Shown piece after piece: positions 45,369-57,979 of a stretch of 64,000 bases of DNA. The stretch lies in the NCBI GenBank assembly GCA_963995505.1, contig OZ023198.1, positions 372,001-436,000 on the forward strand. The letters run 5' to 3'. Position numbers and translations under genes: made by a program. The notes under the pieces were generated by a model. It was not told the DNA's origin, ran no database searches, and saw only the letters and a program-made list of their open reading frames with translations. Within the stretch, counting starts at the first letter, position 1. Each line of letters begins with the position of its first letter. The stretch comes from Hypericum androsaemum (lineage: Eukaryota; Streptophyta; Magnoliopsida; Malpighiales; Hypericaceae).

Positions 45369-48300
45369 ATGGAGATTGTAAGTCTCTTCTTTGATTCCCT
45401 CCCCCGACCCGGGGAATGTTCATGTATGCAGTATGCGTGTCTTCTTTCCAGGTGATGCTTAGTTTGCTTGTTTTCTGTAGACTTGCTTGAGCAAAGGTAG
45501 CGGCTTTCAGTTCCCGCCATGCCACATTCTCAATGTCGGCGGGTGGACTGTTCTGATCGATTGCCCGTTGGACCTTTCCGCCCTCGGAATATTCTCCCCT
45601 CTTCCTCCTGATCGTGGCTCCAAAAGAAGCTCCAAGCTCCCCCGTGGTGGTGAATCGGATACAGGTTTGGAGGCAAGGAAGAAGATGAGAATTGATGAGT
45701 CCCTTGATGGAGGAAGCTTGATTTTTGAAGAGCCTTGGTACAAGAGTGTTGCAAGCTTGAATCTTTGGGATCCTTGTTTGATTGACATCGTGTTGATATC
45801 GACTACGATGGGTATGCTTGGTCTGCCATATCTTACTCGCGTCAAGGGTTTTTCTGCTAAGGTATTGTAGCAGATTTTTAGATTGTAACTGCATTATCTT
45901 GTTAAGTCGTCGTGTTTGTCTTGTTTATTGATCCACGGTCCTGCATTTTTCATGGTAATACTTGTTTGGAATAGGTCTATGCAACCGAAGCCACTGCAAG
46001 ACTTGGGCACCTAATGATGGAGGATCTTGTTTCTGGGCATTCTGAGTTCAGGCAGTTCTATGGTTCCAAAGAATCTAGTTCTCCTCAATGGATGACGCGG
46101 GAGATGCTTGAGCTGCTTCCGTCTTCTCTGAGGGAAGTAGCTTGTGGTGAAGATGGTGAGGAGCTCGGTGGTTGGATGCCACTATACAGGTACGCTTTTT
46201 AAAAAAGCTTGTGCTACCGATTAATATTATTTGGATCCTCGATTGGTATTTTGCATTACGGCCAAAATGCTTTCTAAGTATATGACTATTTGTTTAATTT
46301 TGCAAGTGAGCTCAAATGTAGGAAATCTCTTCGGCTCAATGCGTGATTCATGCAGATAATCTGTTCACGCGTTTCTACTGCTTTTTATTATTTCTCTTAG
46401 TTAGTTACCCTGCTTCATGCATGGTTTGGTAAATTTGCTACTGTTTTAATATTTGCAGGGGGTGGGTATCTGAGAAAAAGCTATTGTTATCATTGCTTTC
46501 TTCAGTTTGTTACATGTCCTCACAAAAACCATTTGCACTTACTCAAGCAATTTGGTTCTGCAGTACTAATCATCATCTGTACAAATATATATTTCCTGCT
46601 GTTAGTTGTCTTGCTATCCAATTGATGTATTTTCTATCTCTCTGTTGTCCAAGCAATTTACTAATTGTCTTACAAGTTGGGCTTTATGATGTGGAGCTTG
46701 CTTTGTCTTGCTGGTATAAGTTATGAAAATTCTGACAGTGGCTGCTGTCCAGTGCAGCAGATGTGAGCCAATGCATTCAGAAGGTTTCAATGCTCAAGTA
46801 TGGAGAGGAAACATCTTTCAACGGGATACTGGTTATTAAGGCATTCAGCTCCGGCTCAGAATTAGGATCATGTAATTGGACTTTGAGTGGTCCAGATGGA
46901 AATATTGCCTATTTATCATGCTCTACTGTTGCCTCTGGCTATGCCATGGAGTTTGATTATCGTGTTATGGAAGGGAAAGATATAATACTGTTTTCAGACT
47001 TCTTATCCCAGAGTCTCGTAGAAGATATGGAGCATTATGTTTCAACTTCAGATGATGCGTCAACCTTTAGGTAATATGATCAAGTGCACCATATTTGCCC
47101 TTACAACTAGCAGTTGCTCATAAAAATGATGCGAGCTGATAATGCGAGTCTTTGATTTATAATTTTTCCATATGAAATTTTAATTGTTTAGAATTTATCC
47201 TTCTTGCAGGATTACTTCAAGCTTTACAATCCTAGTTACCTGTTTTCAACATGAGATTTAATGTCTTAAAGAGCTTACTGAATGTACTGTTTTCATCATT
47301 AAATGTTCAATTGCAGGGGTCAAGAAGTTGACTGGAGACATTTGGATAATCACTTGGTGAGAAATGGTGAGATTGCAGAAGCAAGGGAGAAGCTAGATTT
47401 CATATATGCTTGCTGTTTAGATACTGTGGTAGCTGGTGGCTCAGTCCTCATCCCCCTGTATAATCTTGGAACTATTTTGCAGCTGTTGGAACATGTAGTG
47501 GACTCGCTGGCAGCTGCAGCTGTCAAAGTAAGTCATGGAATGTTTATTCATATCATCATATAGCCTCGACTCGATAAGTTTTCATGTTAGCTTCGATAAT
47601 CCAAATTGAGGTATGGCCTTTTTAAAAGGCCCCAGATGTAGGAGGTACTCTTGGGTTTGGGATGTAGATTTATATATCTACGTATTTTTTTATGTTAGGG
47701 GGAAGTGAAATTTTTTTTATGGCTAATGATGAAAGCTTTTGGTTATGCCAAGGTGTGGTTGGAATCAATGGTTACTGTTAAGAGATGTGCATTACACGCA
47801 CTTCCTGATCAGTATTATAATTATCCGCAGCTAATTACAGGGCTTTGTTTAGAGGATATTTCTTGATTGCTCCACGCTTGGAAGTTACTTTCCCAACTAT
47901 AAGTCTGGCCGTCTGCTTGACCCTTCCATAACATAGTTGAGGGAATATGTACTAGATGTTACATTATGAACTTGTTATAAAAATAGCATGACACGTTTCT
48001 CAAATCTTTGTTAATCAACATAAATTAAATTTACTCGATGATTTAAGTTTGCTGCATTTGGTGAGTCTAACGTTGTTACTTGCCATATAGGTTCCTGTAT
48101 ATTTCATCTCTTCTGTAGCAGAGGAACTTCTGGCAGTTGCTAGTATTGTGCCAGAGTGGTTGTGCCAGAAACGACAAGAGAAGGTATTAAGTAAAAAAGC
48201 TTGTTGTTCATCTTGCTAGAAATTTTTTCCCATATAATAAATGTAAAATGTGTTCTTACTTTCTTGTGGTTGTCTGCAAGATCTTTGCTGGTGAGCCACT

Positions 48301-50426
48301 GTTTTCATATGCTGAGGTCAGAAAAGAGAAGAAACTTCATGTGTACCCTGCTGTTCATTCTCGTGAACTCTTGTAAGTTTATTCTCTTAGTTTTCAGAAT
48401 AGTCCACCAGTTGATTGCAATAATCTCTAATCAGTTCTTTTTTAGTAATTATTTTAACGGACTTCTATTCAGTTGTTATCCTGCAAGTTTCTTTCCTTAA
48501 GCTTCAATTGCTTTTCCTCTCCCTGTTCTTTTTCTCTTCTCTAATGTTAGTGACCTGCCGGAGGAGTGCTAGACAATAATATCATGCAGTGTAGGGAATG
48601 CTATGTAGTGGACATTTCTGTCTATCATTCTCCTTAAACCTCGTGGAGATGAGTATTTATTCTTTTTAGCTGCTCCAGTTGAAAGAACATTGTTCTCCTT
48701 TGATTTTATCCTTTTGTACATTCAAAGCTATAACTTGTTAAAACTATAGATTATAGTTCCATCATCTTATGAATCCAAATGCACTCCGTGTTCCTTTCCT
48801 AGACTCATGCCGCCTTAGAGTATGGTCAGTAAATGCTATTGAAGCACTGGAACAAAGGATATGTGGCCATATTCAGAAAATTAAATATCTGCTTTCTGTT
48901 TCTTGTAAATGCTCTTTTGTAAGGGAAGATGAATTCAACAAGTTGCTTTTAGGTTTTTTTTCCCTCCTAAATGCAAAATGTTGCATTGCTTTTTGTTGTG
49001 CTACTGGAAAGCTGACTGTTTACCCCAACGATGTCTTTTTACTGACTTAATATTCATAGAACCAATTGGCAGGAACCATGTATTATATTCTGTTTCCAGT
49101 GGAGTTTGCGACTTGGCCCCGCCCCTCATTTGCTTCGCCTATGGAAGGGAGAACCCAAGTCTTTACTTATTTTAGAGGTACAAAATGTTGTTCTTCCTTG
49201 CTAATGCATGAGATATTCTTTTACACCTAGTGTCTTACTTATCGTGGTAGTTGTTAGAGTAACACTTATTTTGAATTTCTTGTTGTAACGAGGGTGTTGA
49301 TATGGTTGATGTAATTGGCAGGATGGAGTTGATGCTGATATTTCTCTCTTGCCTTTCCAGCCGATTAAAATGAAGGTTCTTAAGTGTTCCTTTTCTTCTG
49401 GGATGAGGTAAGCCCATCTGTTTTATACCAAAATGGTCAAAATTGGCTGCATTTCTGAAAATGTCTTGATATACCTACCAAGTGAGTGCTAGCTGAACGG
49501 TTAACGAAGGGATGGGGTTTGGGAAATCCAGCCTTTGGAGTTCAATTCCTGGTGTGGTATTGTAACAAATCTTCTTATAAAAAATGTCTTGATATATCTT
49601 TGCCTCTTTACTCTGTATCCTTCGGTCTTACAGTTCTCGTTTTGCAAAGCATTGGTGCTCTAGTTTTGCGAATTCCTTTGTGGCATGTTCTTTCTTAAAC
49701 CCCATGATATGATGCTCTAAGTGTCGATCATTTTTCTGATATTGTAATATCTTGCACAGTATGAACAATGCCGAATTCCTACTGAGGCAATTACAACCGA
49801 TACATATAGTGGTACGTTCAGTCTACCTATTCATCTTTCAGTTCAGGCTTTCATCTTGGCTCGGTATATAATTTGTCGCACTGCCTTTTTGCACACTGAA
49901 ACAGTTCCCTGATGATCTCAAGAAGCATAATGCCATTCCTTTGCGGAATTTACCTTCAGCTTCTGTCATGTACTATGCTCAGAGTAAGACACTCGAGGTT
50001 CCAAGCACAAGAGATAAAATGGAATTGGAGATTTCATCTGATGTAGTTTCTCAGTTCAAGTGGAGAAAGGTTCAAGACGGCATGGACATCTCTAGACTGG
50101 AAGGGCAGCTTTCTGAATATCATGGAAAACATGAGCTTTTACCTGGAGACAGGACGTCGTGCTCATCTCGAGCTGTACGATCCTTGTTCTGGGGCGCACC
50201 GAATAGAGACGACCTTTTGGTAGCTTTGTCGAACATGGGCATAAAAGGATCTCTCGAAGCAAGCATCGCACACGGCGAAACAGAACGGGCAGACATCATT
50301 CAGATATGTGAACCTGACAACGCCTCGATACGAATTCAAGCAACAAGTACCACCGTCAGTGCTTCTAACGCTGATCTAGCGACCAGAATCATGAATGCTA
50401 TCGTCGATCTTTCGGATGGCCTTTAA
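45369..50426 (+). CDS. INTS9: Integrator complex subunit 9 homologue
   Basis: Eleven coding exons: 45369-45377, 45481-45861, 45975-46189, 46753-47070, 47317-47527, 48091-48183, 48281-48372, 49060-49177, 49322-49407, 49760-49811, 49905-50426. Phases agree throughout and the product is 698 residues, as in Arabidopsis INTS9 (At3g07530, ~699). The first coding exon is only nine bases (MEI), in a GCCATGG context, followed by GTAAGT; exon 2 continues TCLSKGSGF, as in the Arabidopsis N-terminus. The order CHILNVGGWTVLIDCPLDLS, EEPWYKSV, IDIVLIST, then EPCIIF and WSLRLGP is that of the metallo-beta-lactamase/beta-CASP fold. INTS9 is the inactive partner of the INTS11 endonuclease: a Zn-binding H-x-H-x-DH motif is not seen. 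The pair dimerises by C-terminal domains to process snRNA 3' ends. The C-terminus (RIMNAIVDLSDGL) is complete. Confidence 0.92.
49487..49575 (+). mobile_element. tRNA-derived SINE-like fragment in an INTS9 intron
   Basis: TAGCTGAACGG fits the pol III A box, and GAGTTCAATTCC, ~50 bases later, fits the B box. A tRNA-like head inside an intron, followed by A-rich text, suggests a short SINE. No clear 3' tail or target duplication was seen. Confidence 0.45.
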
Positions 50427-50689
50427 GGGTGGAATGCTGCAATACAGTCTTCACCTTCCGGGGTTGCGACCGCTAGTTTCTAACCGAAGCATATAGGATG
50501 TTGTAAAGGAAGTGGAGCAAGCTGCTCCGAAGCATCATGTATGATGTAGCGGACTAAAAAGTAAAAACTCTCCTTCGCAAGTAATCCGTACAGCACGCAA
50601 GCCGCTCCAAAGCATCATTTTCTAGGTAACTTGGTTGCTTAGCGTTTATGAATAAAGTATATATACAAAACCTACATTTTTTTTTCGGA

Positions 50690-51370
50690 CAAAGTGGTGC
50701 GAGGTCTATATTAATAAAGGATTACAATGCAGTAAAAATAAATATATAGATATAAGACGATAAAAACTAACCAGAAAACGAAACTCAATCCAATGACAGC
50801 AGAGTGGCACAGGGGGGAGCGAAGGATAATTGAGAAGGCACGAAAGCCAAATGACCGGACAGAATTTTGCCGAGACAAAACTACGGGCAATAATCACAAG
50901 ACAAGTACATGGGTATTTGAATGCGTACGAGATGCATCCAAATGAGAGTTAAGGTCGAATAAATTCAACTAAGACAAAGTTCTCTACCTGCAGTCACAGA
51001 AAAAATTTCGAGATCCAAAAAAATCTCAGATCAGGCAAAAGCCGATCCAAGCAAAAGCCAAACAACAACATACTACTAGAAAAAAATAAACAAAGTCCCA
51101 TGAAACCACCAAACACATGAGGCTTGGGCAAAACAGCAACAACAAAAGATTTAAAGCACGAACATAAGAACCAGAAAGAGCAAGAACATAAGAACAAGGA
51201 AAGGAAAAGATTTAAAGCAGTAAAAATAAGAACAACGAATCGGAGGGGGGAGATTTACTATGACCCATCCCTCCGATCGCCCACAGGGGACGATTCAAGA
51301 GCGCCGAGCACCAGGCGGCCGGAGGTCGAGCGGCTACAGTCTGGATAGGGCTAGATCCGCGTGAGCGCCG
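50690..51370 (-). repeat. Dispersed repeat family R, copy 3
   Basis: It shares GCGTACGAGATGCATCC, AAGGTCGAATAAATTCAAC and GGGGGGAGATTTACTATG with 30840-31330 and 35290-35780. It also shares TTTGAATGCRTACGAGATG and CAACCAAGACAAA-like words with 62040-62430. It lies just after the INTS9 3' UTR. The ORFs here are not supported as genes. Confidence 0.55.
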
Positions 51371-51874
51371 AAGTATCCAACTACACCTCCGGGCTTCCTG
51401 TGAATGCCGAGCTTCTTGTCAAGATGGGGGTTGGTGATGAGAGGAGGGCTTGGACCGGGAGAGGGTCGGAGGAGGGAAGAGGGAGAAAGAGGGAGGGCTT
51501 CCGGCAAACTACAATAAGAGTAAAAGGGGAGGAGCTCCAAAAAAAAATCTAGATATTTTTAAGGGAGAGATCTCTACCTTCTTTTTTTTTTGGAAAAAAG
51601 AGGGAAATAACCTCAAAATTCACAAAACCTACATGGATACGATAGACAATAACCTCCTAAATAAAACTTACTACACAATATTCTACAATTTACATCAACA
51701 CAATTACATTTAACAATTTAGAACATACTACCACAAAAAAGAGAGAGAGAAACACATACATTGTTACCTGCACATAGCTAGCTAGAGACATGGTCCAAAT
51801 AACAAGTACACGTTAAACAAGGACAATATAGAAAATGACAATTATAGGTTTTGATGGAATATACAAAATGGTTC

Positions 51875-52576
51875 CTAGATGAACAACCTTTTGACACTAC
51901 TATTGCCACTCTCCATAAGCTTTTTCCCAATCTTGTATGCAGCATAAGCATCTACAGCTGTGCACTCGATCTGCTCGGCGCTGAGGTTTTGATCGAACCA
52001 ATTCGACCATAAAACGGTAAAGGGTTTCTGATCAAATCTTGTTGAAACAACCTTGTAAGCTAGGTCTCTTACACTATAAGCAATAAATCGAGGTTGGTCG
52101 TAAATCCTAGCAGCCATTTCGGTCAACTCCACAGCATTTCTAACCACCACCCCATATGCATCACTGAGCCTTTGAAGATCTTTCTTGATGTGAACCCCAA
52201 CAAACATGATATCCTTGATGGAGAGAAAGCGCTGAAGCGATGGCGAAATCGATTTCGGATTGAGTCGTACCACGATGCAACCGAGCTTGGTGCATAATGT
52301 CAAGACAGCAATGTGGTGTTCTAAACTCTTGTAGCGGTAATAATGATCTGATTTGGGTTCGGATGGGGGTTTCGGTTCGCTACTCGTTGATCTGCTGGAA
52401 GAAGAACAACCTTTGAATCCCCATTCCACGTCCAATCCAACAACCATGTCTCCAGCCTTGATCATGTCTTGAAGCAACACATAAAGACAGAGATGGGAAT
52501 CCTCTTCCGTCACAACCTCAGTCACAAGCGTTGTTCCATCGCTCATTGTAAGAGGGGTTCCACGTATTGTCTCCAT
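51875..52576 (-). CDS. Werner-like 3'-5' exonuclease-domain protein
   Basis: This single-exon gene encodes 233 residues, the usual size of the short plant Werner-exonuclease-like family (e.g. At2g36110). Motif I is VVGLDVEWGF (Asp 49, Glu 51); motif II is FVGVHIKKDLQRL (Asp 134). Motif III should read Tyr-x-x-x-Asp but here is CTAVDAYAAYKIG (Cys 206, Asp 210). The metal-binding acids are kept while the general-base-side Tyr is replaced by Cys, so activity may be reduced or lost. A Ser-rich insert (SSSSRSTSSEPKPPSEPKS) separates motif I from the second strand. No helicase domain, transit peptide or membrane segment is seen. Substrate is unknown; family members degrade 3' ends of DNA or RNA. 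Confidence 0.8.
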   Translation of the reverse strand: METIRGTPLTMSDGTTLVTEVVTEEDSHLCLYVLLQDMIKAGDMVVGLDVEWGFKGCSSSSRSTSSEPKPPSEPKSDHYYRYKSLEHHIAVLTLCTKLGCIVVRLNPKSISPSLQRFLSIKDIMFVGVHIKKDLQRLSDAYGVVVRNAVELTEMAARIYDQPRFIAYSVRDLAYKVVSTRFDQKPFTVLWSNWFDQNLSAEQIECTAVDAYAAYKIGKKLMESGNSSVKRLFI

Positions 52577-55176
52577 TCTCGGGCCTGGGATCAGAGCACG
52601 TGGCTACGAACTGCGGTGTCAATGACCCGAAACCACTTTTGTATTAGTAAATTTGTCCGAACTCCGTATGCCGTTGCAGGACTGGGAAAAATCTGTATAG
52701 AACAATGTATAAATTGTTCCAAAAATATTTATCACAATAGATAGAAAAATTACGTATTGTAAAAGTAACGAGCAACTTAAATTCGATTTTAATAGAACTT
52801 GAAGAATGTAACCTAAGAGGGATATTAGCATCATAAAAAGGGTATTGTGAATCATTAATATTTTAGTATTCCTGAAGCCAGTGGCCTAAGAATCAAGTAT
52901 GCTCTATAACATATATTAACTAAACGTGAAAAAATATATGAAAATGTTAAACAATTAGATAGAACAAAAATCCCAAATTCATTATACCTACCGAAATCTG
53001 GCTAACAATTAATTTGTTCAAAGTTATATCAAAAAATTAATTTGTTCAAAGAAGAAGACAACCAAATGATGTTTAGGATTTGATATCTTATATTGTGGTT
53101 CTTAACTGGAATCTTCATCTTAATTCATTTATAAGAAACGATTCTACTGCTCAATAATAATTAACAAATATTTTTCAAAAATAAATGTTAAAATAAGATA
53201 AGTAATAAGATAGAAAATCAACCTTACAAAGAGACCTTGCACCTTCTTAATGGTATCTCGAGTCAAAATTGGCGCAAAGAGCTCATCGTAATCATTTTTT
53301 TGAGCAAGAAATGAAGGAATGTTATGTATCTAAAATCAAATTAATGTACATTCCCAAAATCCTAGGCGTAAATTTAGGTATTTCCTTTGAATTATGTGGT
53401 TGTAATTTCTCAAGCCAAAAAAAGAAACTACTTAGCTAACGAAGATTCTTATCGAGGGTTTATTCTTTCTTCTGATATATATTCCAAGCTAAAAATATTA
53501 GTACCTAAATTTGTGATGTAATTTGTTTAAATGAATACAAATGAATGAAATATATTTTCATCCTAAATTTGGCATATTGTTTTTTTGTTAGCTTTGTTGT
53601 AAAATTGGAAGGGACTATAATTTTTTTATTCGATAAGTTTAAGTTTTAGAGAAATCTCGAATATAAGATTTTCATACTTGTACATAAAAAATGTGTATCA
53701 TTTATCATTATTATTATTATTACATTCTAGTTTCACATGTCACCTTAGAATTTATTAAAGAGTTCAATTACTATTAAAGAAAATTTTAAAATTAAAACAT
53801 GAAATCTATTTGTATTGTCCTTGGTTCATCAATGTTATGTCCTTCATTGTGTGCCTCCCAGTGCACACACCTTTATTATTCTTACTTTCAAAGCTTTATT
53901 CTTATTCCTCAACCTTTCTCTAAACAATATCAATATCAAGTATTATGATTGTCACGTCCCATGCAAGGCATATCGACCACTATGAGATGTAATCATTTCA
54001 AAAGAAACTTTAATCTCAAATAAAACATCTTTATTTAAGAAAAATAAAGGAAGGGTGAGATGAAAAATGAACAGATTATAAATTTTGGTCACGAAAAAAA
54101 TCGATTAATAAAAAATAAGACGAATAAGCAATTTTATTAGGAAATCATGACGATAGATGCATGATGACCTACGGCTTAGTAAGCTTAATTCAACTTAATT
54201 CGTTCTTACCAAAATATGCATATCATAAATATTGACAATGCAACATTAACATAATAATTTTAATAATGTTGTAACTCAATGTCCACAAACAAGTTAAAAA
54301 CGACCGAAACTCTAATGTATGGAGGGATCCGCAGGGCATAAATAAGCCAAAAATGCTAGGCAGACACCAAGGAGACTACGTAGAGAATTCTAGTTGTCTT
54401 TCTCCAAAGCTCATCTTAGTTTCGAAAATCTAACCATTGATAAAATGATGCATAAAATATCATAACCCAAGACCCAAATATCACAAAATATATCATGTCA
54501 TATTTTGTATGATATAACTATGTGAAAATTTCTTGATTCGTTTGTAGCCGAGAAGAGAGCTTTAACTGATCATATGTTTAACAGTTTTTTGGTGGTACTT
54601 CTGACGTAAAAACGAACTCGGATTTCAAATCTGAGGCCCTCGTCAATACCACCTTTATCCAACAATCTTGTTTTGCGATTATGATATATGTAACAATCTA
54701 CAACTTCCTACGTGAGATCTTGATATTATCTTTAGCATTTATGATATATCTCTTGTAACCAGTTTTGTAACCGTCTATTATCAATGAAATGCTTTTAGGT
54801 CACGCCCTTAAAAAAAACCCCAAATTAATTCTTTGTTACTCCCAGCCTTTTTATTATTCAGATTCCAATCCATGTCTTATGATGAGAGGAGTGATGGAGA
54901 AATGATTTAGAGAGGTGGGCATAAAGCCATGTGGGGCGGCTAATCTGTGCATCCTCTCTAATTGACGCTCAAATGGGCTAAAAGGTATGGGGAAAGAACA
55001 TCCATCCATCCCTGTACAAAATAATTGAAGGACTTTTGGGTCATTTCCTTTGGCACATGGGCTCCAGCCTCGACACTCGTATCATGTTTTAGATAATTTA
55101 GCGTTATTGTTCTTTTATTGGGCACTAAATAATTAATTACACGTTGTGCTCCTGATAAGACGATGATGTTTTTATA
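52577..55176. other. AT-rich intergenic region
   Basis: I see no gene. Positions 54560-54830 end with TATCAATGAAATGCTTTTAG and an A-run after CACGCCCTT, which looks like the polyadenylated tail of a decayed retroelement. The rest is AT-rich without recognisable structure. Confidence 0.4.
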
Positions 55177-55979
55177 GGGAAAAGTCTACTTTAGTACCTT
55201 GTGGTATCGATCAAAATCACTTTAGTACCCTGTGGTAAAAAACCGATCAATCGAGTCATACTTATTCTAATTAACATCAAAAAGGGCCTTGGGCAGCTGC
55301 CCGGAGCTGCCCGAACCTACCCGAACCCTGCCCGGGCTATGTGGCCAGCCACGTCACCAATTTTTGATGACGTGGCGCCACGTGGAGAGGAGGAGGAGGA
55401 GGAGGCGGGGAGGAGGAGGAGGAGGAAGAGGACGCGCGGAGGAGGGGGAGGAGGAGGAGGAGGAGGAGGAGGAGGAGGCGGAGGAGGAGGAGGAGGAGGA
55501 GAACGCGGAGAGGAGGAGGAGGAGGAGGACGCGGAGGAGGAGGAGGAGGAGGAGGGGAGGAGGAGGAGGAGGACGCGGAGGACGCAGAGGAGGAGGAGGA
55601 GGAGGAGGGGAGGAGGAGGAGGAGGACGCGGAGGGGGAGGAGGAGGACGCAGAGGAGGAGGAGGAGGAGGAGGAGGAGGAGGAGGAGGACGCGGAGGAGG
55701 AGGAGGCGGAGGAGGAGGAGGAGGAGGAGGAGGGGGGGGGGGGGAAGGAGATGGATGTCCACGTGGCGCCACGTCATCAAAAATTGGTGACGTGGCTGGC
55801 CACGTAGCCCGGGCAGTGTTCGGGTAGGTTCGGGTAGGTTCGGGCAGCTCCGGGCAGTTACCCGAGGCCCTTTTTGATGTTAATTGGAATAAGTATGACT
55901 CGATTGATCGGTTTTTTACCACAGGGTACTAAAGTGATTTTGGTCGATACCACAGGGTACTAAAGTAGACTTTTTCTTT
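55177..55979. mobile_element. Mutator-like non-autonomous element, trinucleotide-core family, copy 4
   Basis: It starts GGGAAAAGTCTACTTTAGTA and ends TACTAAAGTAGACTTTTTC, with the last bases decayed into a T-run. Both arms keep GACGTGGCGCCACGTGG blocks and GGCAGCTGCCCG or a variant. The core is a purine run (55385-55752), mainly GAG/GGA, the opposite strand orientation to copies 2 and 3. TTTTTAT appears on both sides, perhaps the target duplication. The 200-codon Glu/Gly/Arg or Pro/Ser/Leu frames on both strands are repeat artefacts. Confidence 0.75.
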
Positions 55980-56703
55980 TTTTTTATCTAGATGATACGA
56001 GTGTCGTTCAGGTTTGAACGAAAATTCTCATAACAAATATTTAACACTAATATATTACAAATGGTTTGAATTCGAAATCTCTTTATTAAGTTTGAACGAG
56101 CGTCTCTTAATATTATTGTGATTGTACCGATGCGTGGTGGCATTTGTGTTGTATGCATGTGCAGGGCAAGTAATGGTTTGCAATTATGTTTTTGGCAAAG
56201 CATGAGCCTCCTGTGGACAAAGACAATGATTGTTTTGAGGGTACTCTCACTCTTTCGATGGAACGAAAGGGCTCTCCTCCCTCTTAACAAACCAAAAATT
56301 GAATAATGGAGACTCTCTCTTCCTTACTAAGAAATTTGCCAGTAGTCTATTTTCTCTATTTTATTTTTACCCTTAACATGGGAAGATTCCTCCCTCCAGA
56401 CCGGTCTTGCTAAAATGTTCGATTTTTAGGATTCTTCTTCTGTAACAGAAAAGATGTCCCAAAGTGAATGCATTATTTTGTTATGCATGAGGCACCGCCA
56501 AGTCACATTATCTGCAAAGATTAAACCATGTCTTATTTGTATTTCTGTTACACAACCAGCAAATTATGGATCAATAATAGTACACCAATTGTTAAGTTAT
56601 TGATAATTCATCCTTGTGAAACTGGGTATTTAATACAACATACATATCTAAATCAATTTATAACAACAATTCACCAACGTTGGGAGATTCGCTCGGAAAT
56701 AAC
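55980..56703. other. Spacer upstream of the MIK1 promoter repeats
   Basis: AT-rich, no coding signal. The ORFs near 56000-56300 and 56528-56725 have no recognisable features. Confidence 0.4.
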
Positions 56704-56704
56704 G

Positions 56705-57447
56705 ATATATGACCAGTATCACTAAAACTTTGAGATTCTTAAGAATTAGTTCCGTAAAGGAGGGACCACGACCATTTCTACCATAGAAACCCCCTACGTA
56801 TAGCATGTACACAGTAGCTTACGATCCGCAAATCGTATCCTCAGGTTTTTTTTTCAATAATTAGAAAAAATGGTAAGCGGATTGTTTTAACTTAATTAAT
56901 AGATTCTGAGTTTGAATTCTTAGAAAATTTGGGAGAGTTTTATCACTTTTTAAAAGACCTACCTGAATCGAATATGGATTAGTCAGTACAATTGTACCTT
57001 AGAAATTCAGACTTCATGTTCAGTACACTGGAAATCGCTATCCCATAATCTTAGTTTTTTTTCTTTCTAATCTGACAGATATATGACCAGTATCACTAAA
57101 ACTTTGAAATTCTTAAGAATTTTAAAGGATTAGTTCCGAAAAGGAGGGACCAATATTCATTTCTACCATAGAATCTCCCTACATATAGCATGTACACAGT
57201 AGCTTACGATGCGCAAAGCGTATCCTCGTTTTTTTCAATAACCGAGCGTTGTTTTAACTTAATAAATAAGTTTCGAGTTTAAATTCTTAGAAAATTTGGG
57301 ATAATTTTATCGCCTTTTAAAAAACTTACCCAATTTAAATATAAATTATTCAATAGAATGGTGCCTTAGAAATTCCGAGTTCGTGTTCAGTACACTGGAA
57401 ATCGCTATCCCATAATCTTGTTTTTTTTTCTCTTTCTAATCTGACAG
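56705..57447 (+). repeat. ~370-base tandem duplication upstream of MIK1
   Basis: Unit 1 (56705-57078) and unit 2 (57079-57447) share ATATGACCAGTATCACTAAA, GGAGGGACCA, TAGCATGTACACAGTAGCTT, TTCAGTACACTGGAAATCGC and TTTCTAATCTGACAG in the same order. They differ by small indels and substitutions. The repeat ends about 530 bases before the receptor-kinase start codon and so probably lies in its upstream region. Confidence 0.85.
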
Positions 57448-57979
57448 ATGGACAATCTACCAACCATGGATAGTTGAAGAACTAGACAAACACAGTTAAA
57501 TAAAAAGATTCCATGAACATGAAACAGGACCCCACAAGCAATTATTAATGAATCAAAGTTGGCAGAAGATAAAAGTACAGCTTCGATTTCAATTAAATAA
57601 CTTGAAACAGTGTACTTAATCAAGAGACAAAACCTCCAAATCCTCTCTGGTTTAAAACCACTATCCTGGTTGACCATGATTGATATAATATATATTCTAG
57701 CCCCACTTAAAAAAAATCAATTAATTAAAAGACACTGAACACACATTCTCTCCATGTCCCAGTGTCTCCAAATAAAACCAAAAGGCTCACAGTCATTGAG
57801 TGGAAGATGATTAGCTGGACCAGATTCCAAGAACCCACGTAATTACCCTTAAATTATCTCAAGCTAGCTCATAATATAACACCCTATTAAGCCATCTTCT
57901 TAGTATGTTCCTTTTAGTTTAGAAATGTTACACTTCTAGCTAGGAGGAACAAACCACAAAAGAACAGCAAAACACAAAA
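57448..57979 (+). promoter_or_regulatory. Proximal upstream region of MIK1
   Basis: It contains the likely core promoter and leader, with AT-rich text (AATATATATTCTAGCCCC near 57688; CATAATATAACACCC near 57870). No single TATA box can be assigned. Confidence 0.35.

Noticed and set aside
45295..45894. 199-codon minus-strand ORF over INTS9 exon 2
   Set aside because: Antisense shadow of a well-supported INTS9 exon; crosses its intron and has no motif.
54560..54830. Possible LTR ending near the A-run at 54810
   Set aside because: No TG...CA boundaries, no second copy in the window and no primer-binding site found; left as unclassified.
55201..55922. Long overlapping ORFs of 147-208 codons on both strands rich in Glu/Arg/Gly or Pro/Ser/Leu
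   Set aside because: They are six-frame translations of a GAG/GGA trinucleotide tract inside a transposon; no ORF has a non-repeat domain.
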